Assembly (NCBI RefSeq): GCF_000739915.1
Contig: NZ_BBJT01000007.1
Coordinates: 124,001 to 188,000, forward strand
Length of the DNA: 64,000 nt
From: Paenibacillus chitinolyticus NBRC 15660
Lineage (GTDB): Bacteria > Bacillota > Bacilli > Paenibacillales > NBRC-103111
Reading direction: 5' to 3'
Both the position numbers and the translations under genes were made by a program. Under the pieces are notes generated by a model. It was given only the letters and a program-made list of their open reading frames with translations, did no database searches and was not told the origin of the DNA. This document shows positions 62,474 through 64,000 of the stretch, piece after piece; the first letter of the stretch is position 1, and every line of letters starts with the position of its first letter.

Positions 62474-62531
62474 TGACAAGCCGGCCCGCCAAGCGTAGAA
62501 TTACAAAAATAAATTACTCTAATTAGAGTAC
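62474..62531 (+). promoter_or_regulatory. strong sigma-A promoter with downstream palindromic operator
   Basis: TTGACA (62474-62479), 17 bases, TAGAAT (62497-62502). TACTCTAATTAGAGTA (62516-62531) is a perfect 16-base palindrome lying at about +8 to +23, where a bound repressor would block elongation. The PadR-type gene at the right edge is the nearest candidate repressor. Confidence 0.65.
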
Positions 62532-62567
62532 TTTAGATAGAATATATTTCTCTAGGAGTGAGAACAC

Positions 62568-63722
62568 GTGAACGGATTTTTAAATTTTATGAAAAGCAAA
62601 GCCGTGATCGGCGGGTTAACGATGATCCTGTTTTACCAGGTCGCGTTTATCGCCATTTTTATGTCCGGATACAGCGCGATTCCGAAGAATATCGACGAGC
62701 TTAAGGTCGCGATCGTCAACGAAGATACGCAGGCCGGCAAGGAAATCGCCGCCAACTTGCAGAAAGAGCTCCCTTTCCGCGTCACGACAGGCGCTTCTCT
62801 GGAGCAGGCCCGGGAGGAGCTAAACGACCGTGACGTTCATATGGTCATCCATATCCCCGCGAACTTTACGGAGAAGCTTTCCCAGCAGAACCAGAAAGCT
62901 CCCATAGATTTTATGATCAACCAGTCCAACCCGGCGACGGTTACCAGTACGATGCAGTCGGTCGTTACGCAAATTACCGGCAGCCTGAACCAGCAGTTCG
63001 CCGTACAAAGCGCCCAGGGCATTTTGCAAAACTTGAATATGCCCGAAGAGCAGGCCAAGCAGCTCGCGGCCGAGATCCCGACGAAGCTTGCGCCGAGCAC
63101 GATCAATATCAATAAAGTGCCTGCGGGGATGCATAACCAGATGGCGCCTTTCTTCCTGGCCATGGTCAGTTATGTGGGAGCCATGATTTTCTCCATGATG
63201 GTTACGGGCGCAACCCGGGCCTATACCCCTATCCTCGGCCGCGCCAAGGCTTTCTGGTACGCGCAGGGAGTAAACGCGCTTGTCGCCTTCTTCTCTCCGC
63301 TGATCGGCCTGACGATTTACTTCCTGATTCAAGGCGGTTACGAGGCCAGCGTCTTCCTTCAGGTATGGCTCGTTCATGCGCTGGAGCTGTTCGCGGCGAT
63401 CGAATTTATGTCTATTTTCTGCTACCTGCTCAAAGACGCCGCGATTTTCGCGAACCTGACGCTCATGCTGTTCCAGACCATCAGCAGCGGCGCCGTCATG
63501 ACGCAGGATATGATGCCGGCTCTGTTCAGATGGATAAGCCACATCTCCATCATGTACTACACCGTCCAAACCGATTTCAGCCTGCTTTTCGGCGGAGGCA
63601 AGATCGGGGAAAATCTCCTCGGACTCGCCGGTATGGCCATAGCGTCGCTTGTGGTCGGACAGTTGGCCTATCTGTTCGTTTCTCCCGGATTCAAGAAAAA
63701 AGCGCTGACGGATGCTTCTTGA
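62568..63722 (+). CDS. YhgE/Pip-like ABC-2 type permease
   Basis: A 384-residue membrane protein: one N-terminal helix (GGLTMILFYQVAFIAIFMSGY), an extracytoplasmic domain of about 160 residues (IDELKVAIVNEDTQAGKEIA, typical of the YhgE/phage-infection-protein group) and five further helices from 198 on (MAPFFLAMVSYVGAMIFSMMV). No ATPase is adjacent; such proteins may act with ATPases encoded elsewhere or as secretion-related exporters. GTG start with AGGAG upstream. A PadR-family gene follows on the same strand. Confidence 0.85.
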   Translation: MNGFLNFMKSKAVIGGLTMILFYQVAFIAIFMSGYSAIPKNIDELKVAIVNEDTQAGKEIAANLQKELPFRVTTGASLEQAREELNDRDVHMVIHIPANFTEKLSQQNQKAPIDFMINQSNPATVTSTMQSVVTQITGSLNQQFAVQSAQGILQNLNMPEEQAKQLAAEIPTKLAPSTININKVPAGMHNQMAPFFLAMVSYVGAMIFSMMVTGATRAYTPILGRAKAFWYAQGVNALVAFFSPLIGLTIYFLIQGGYEASVFLQVWLVHALELFAAIEFMSIFCYLLKDAAIFANLTLMLFQTISSGAVMTQDMMPALFRWISHISIMYYTVQTDFSLLFGGGKIGENLLGLAGMAIASLVVGQLAYLFVSPGFKKKALTDAS

Positions 63723-63806
63723 GCTCTCTTCGTGTAAAATAAGAAGGTCTGCGGGGCCGATGGCCCCCGGCTTTTCACCATGATAGTTCAAAGGGGAGAC
63801 TTTCCG

Positions 63807-64000
63807 ATGTCACTGCAGATTTTTATTCTGGGAATCTTATGCGAAGGCAACCACCACCCTTACGATATAAAGAAAATGTTCAAGAAGAACAACATGGAAG
63901 ACGTCCATAAGATCAGCGACGGAACCCTCTACTACAATTTTGATGTCCTGTTAAAAAAGGGCTGCATCGAAAAGCTGGAAGTCATCCGCGACGACAACCG
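63807..64000 (+). CDS. PadR-family transcriptional regulator, 5' part only
   Basis: First 64 residues of a PadR winged-helix protein running off the right edge: MSLQIFILGILCEGNHHPYD, then MEDVHKISDGTLYYNFDVLLKKGCIEKLE, the recognition-helix and wing pattern of the family. AAGGGGAGA precedes the ATG. Downstream of, and probably co-expressed with or autoregulating, the YhgE-like permease gene, a common PadR arrangement. Confidence 0.85.
   Translation, partial: MSLQIFILGILCEGNHHPYDIKKMFKKNNMEDVHKISDGTLYYNFDVLLKKGCIEKLEVIRDDN

Overview
The window looks like a chromosomal segment of a Paenibacillaceae-type Firmicute. The signs are moderately high GC, strong AGGAGG ribosome-binding sites, GTG/TTG starts, abundant hairpin-plus-T-run terminators, and large exported enzymes anchored by S-layer homology (SLH) domains (a triple GH18 protein and a dual 5'-nucleotidase). 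Gene pairs known from Bacillus also occur (yjlC-ndh, hxlA-hxlB-hxlR, a GuaD-type deaminase with an NCS2 permease). I see no rRNA, tRNA, CRISPR array, intact insertion sequence or prophage. No genome was matched; the genus is an inference.

Layout. 1-9.3 kb: 5' end of an ABC exporter, an NAD(P)H-binding protein with an operator over its promoter, a candidate type I toxin-antitoxin locus (about 1.57-2.0 kb), an RsiV-like exported protein, yjlC-ndh, a split ThrE-type exporter pair, rluF and a lipid kinase. 9.6-14.1 kb: a five-gene peptide-sensing and detoxification block (response regulator, kinase, ATPase, two permeases). 14.3-18.0 kb: a Ser/Thr kinase, a tiny His/Ser-rich protein behind an ECF-sigma-like promoter, and a large TPM-domain membrane protein. 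18.1-20.1 kb: divergent LysR/DMT transporter pair. 20.1-31.5 kb: cell-surface and carbohydrate block: SLH-triple GH18 protein, SLH 5'-nucleotidase/cyclic phosphodiesterase, and a cytoplasmic alpha-amylase. 31.8-38.4 kb: small regulators with their partner genes (ArsR/SRPBCC, GyrI-like, WYL) and formaldehyde detoxification (hxlB, hxlA, hxlR), then an LLM flavin enzyme. 38.7-45.3 kb: P450, an orphan structured transcription unit, an alpha/beta hydrolase, a polysaccharide deacetylase, gdhA and a chemoreceptor relic. 45.4-51.2 kb: an unknown protein, MgtC, a purine permease/guanine deaminase operon with divergent LysR, a frameshifted uracil-DNA-glycosylase-like gene and an unknown protein. 51.3-57.0 kb: a complete five-gene oligopeptide ABC importer. 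57.1-64 kb: a decayed SLH fragment, divergent MarR and PucR regulators, a short-chain dehydrogenase, a chemoreceptor, and a YhgE-like permease with a PadR regulator.

How it works together. Much of the window is envelope-facing: nutrient scavenging (chitinase-like GH18, nucleotide phosphatase, peptide importer, purine permease), stress export (LanFEG-like and multidrug ABC systems) and small local regulators lying next to their probable targets. The most interesting non-textbook signals are the convergent toxin/antisense-RNA locus near 1.8 kb, the orphan structured RNA near 40.2 kb, the ECF-type promoter in front of the 59-residue protein at 15.4 kb, and several gene relics (GntR, chemoreceptor, SLH, UDG-like) marking past rearrangements.
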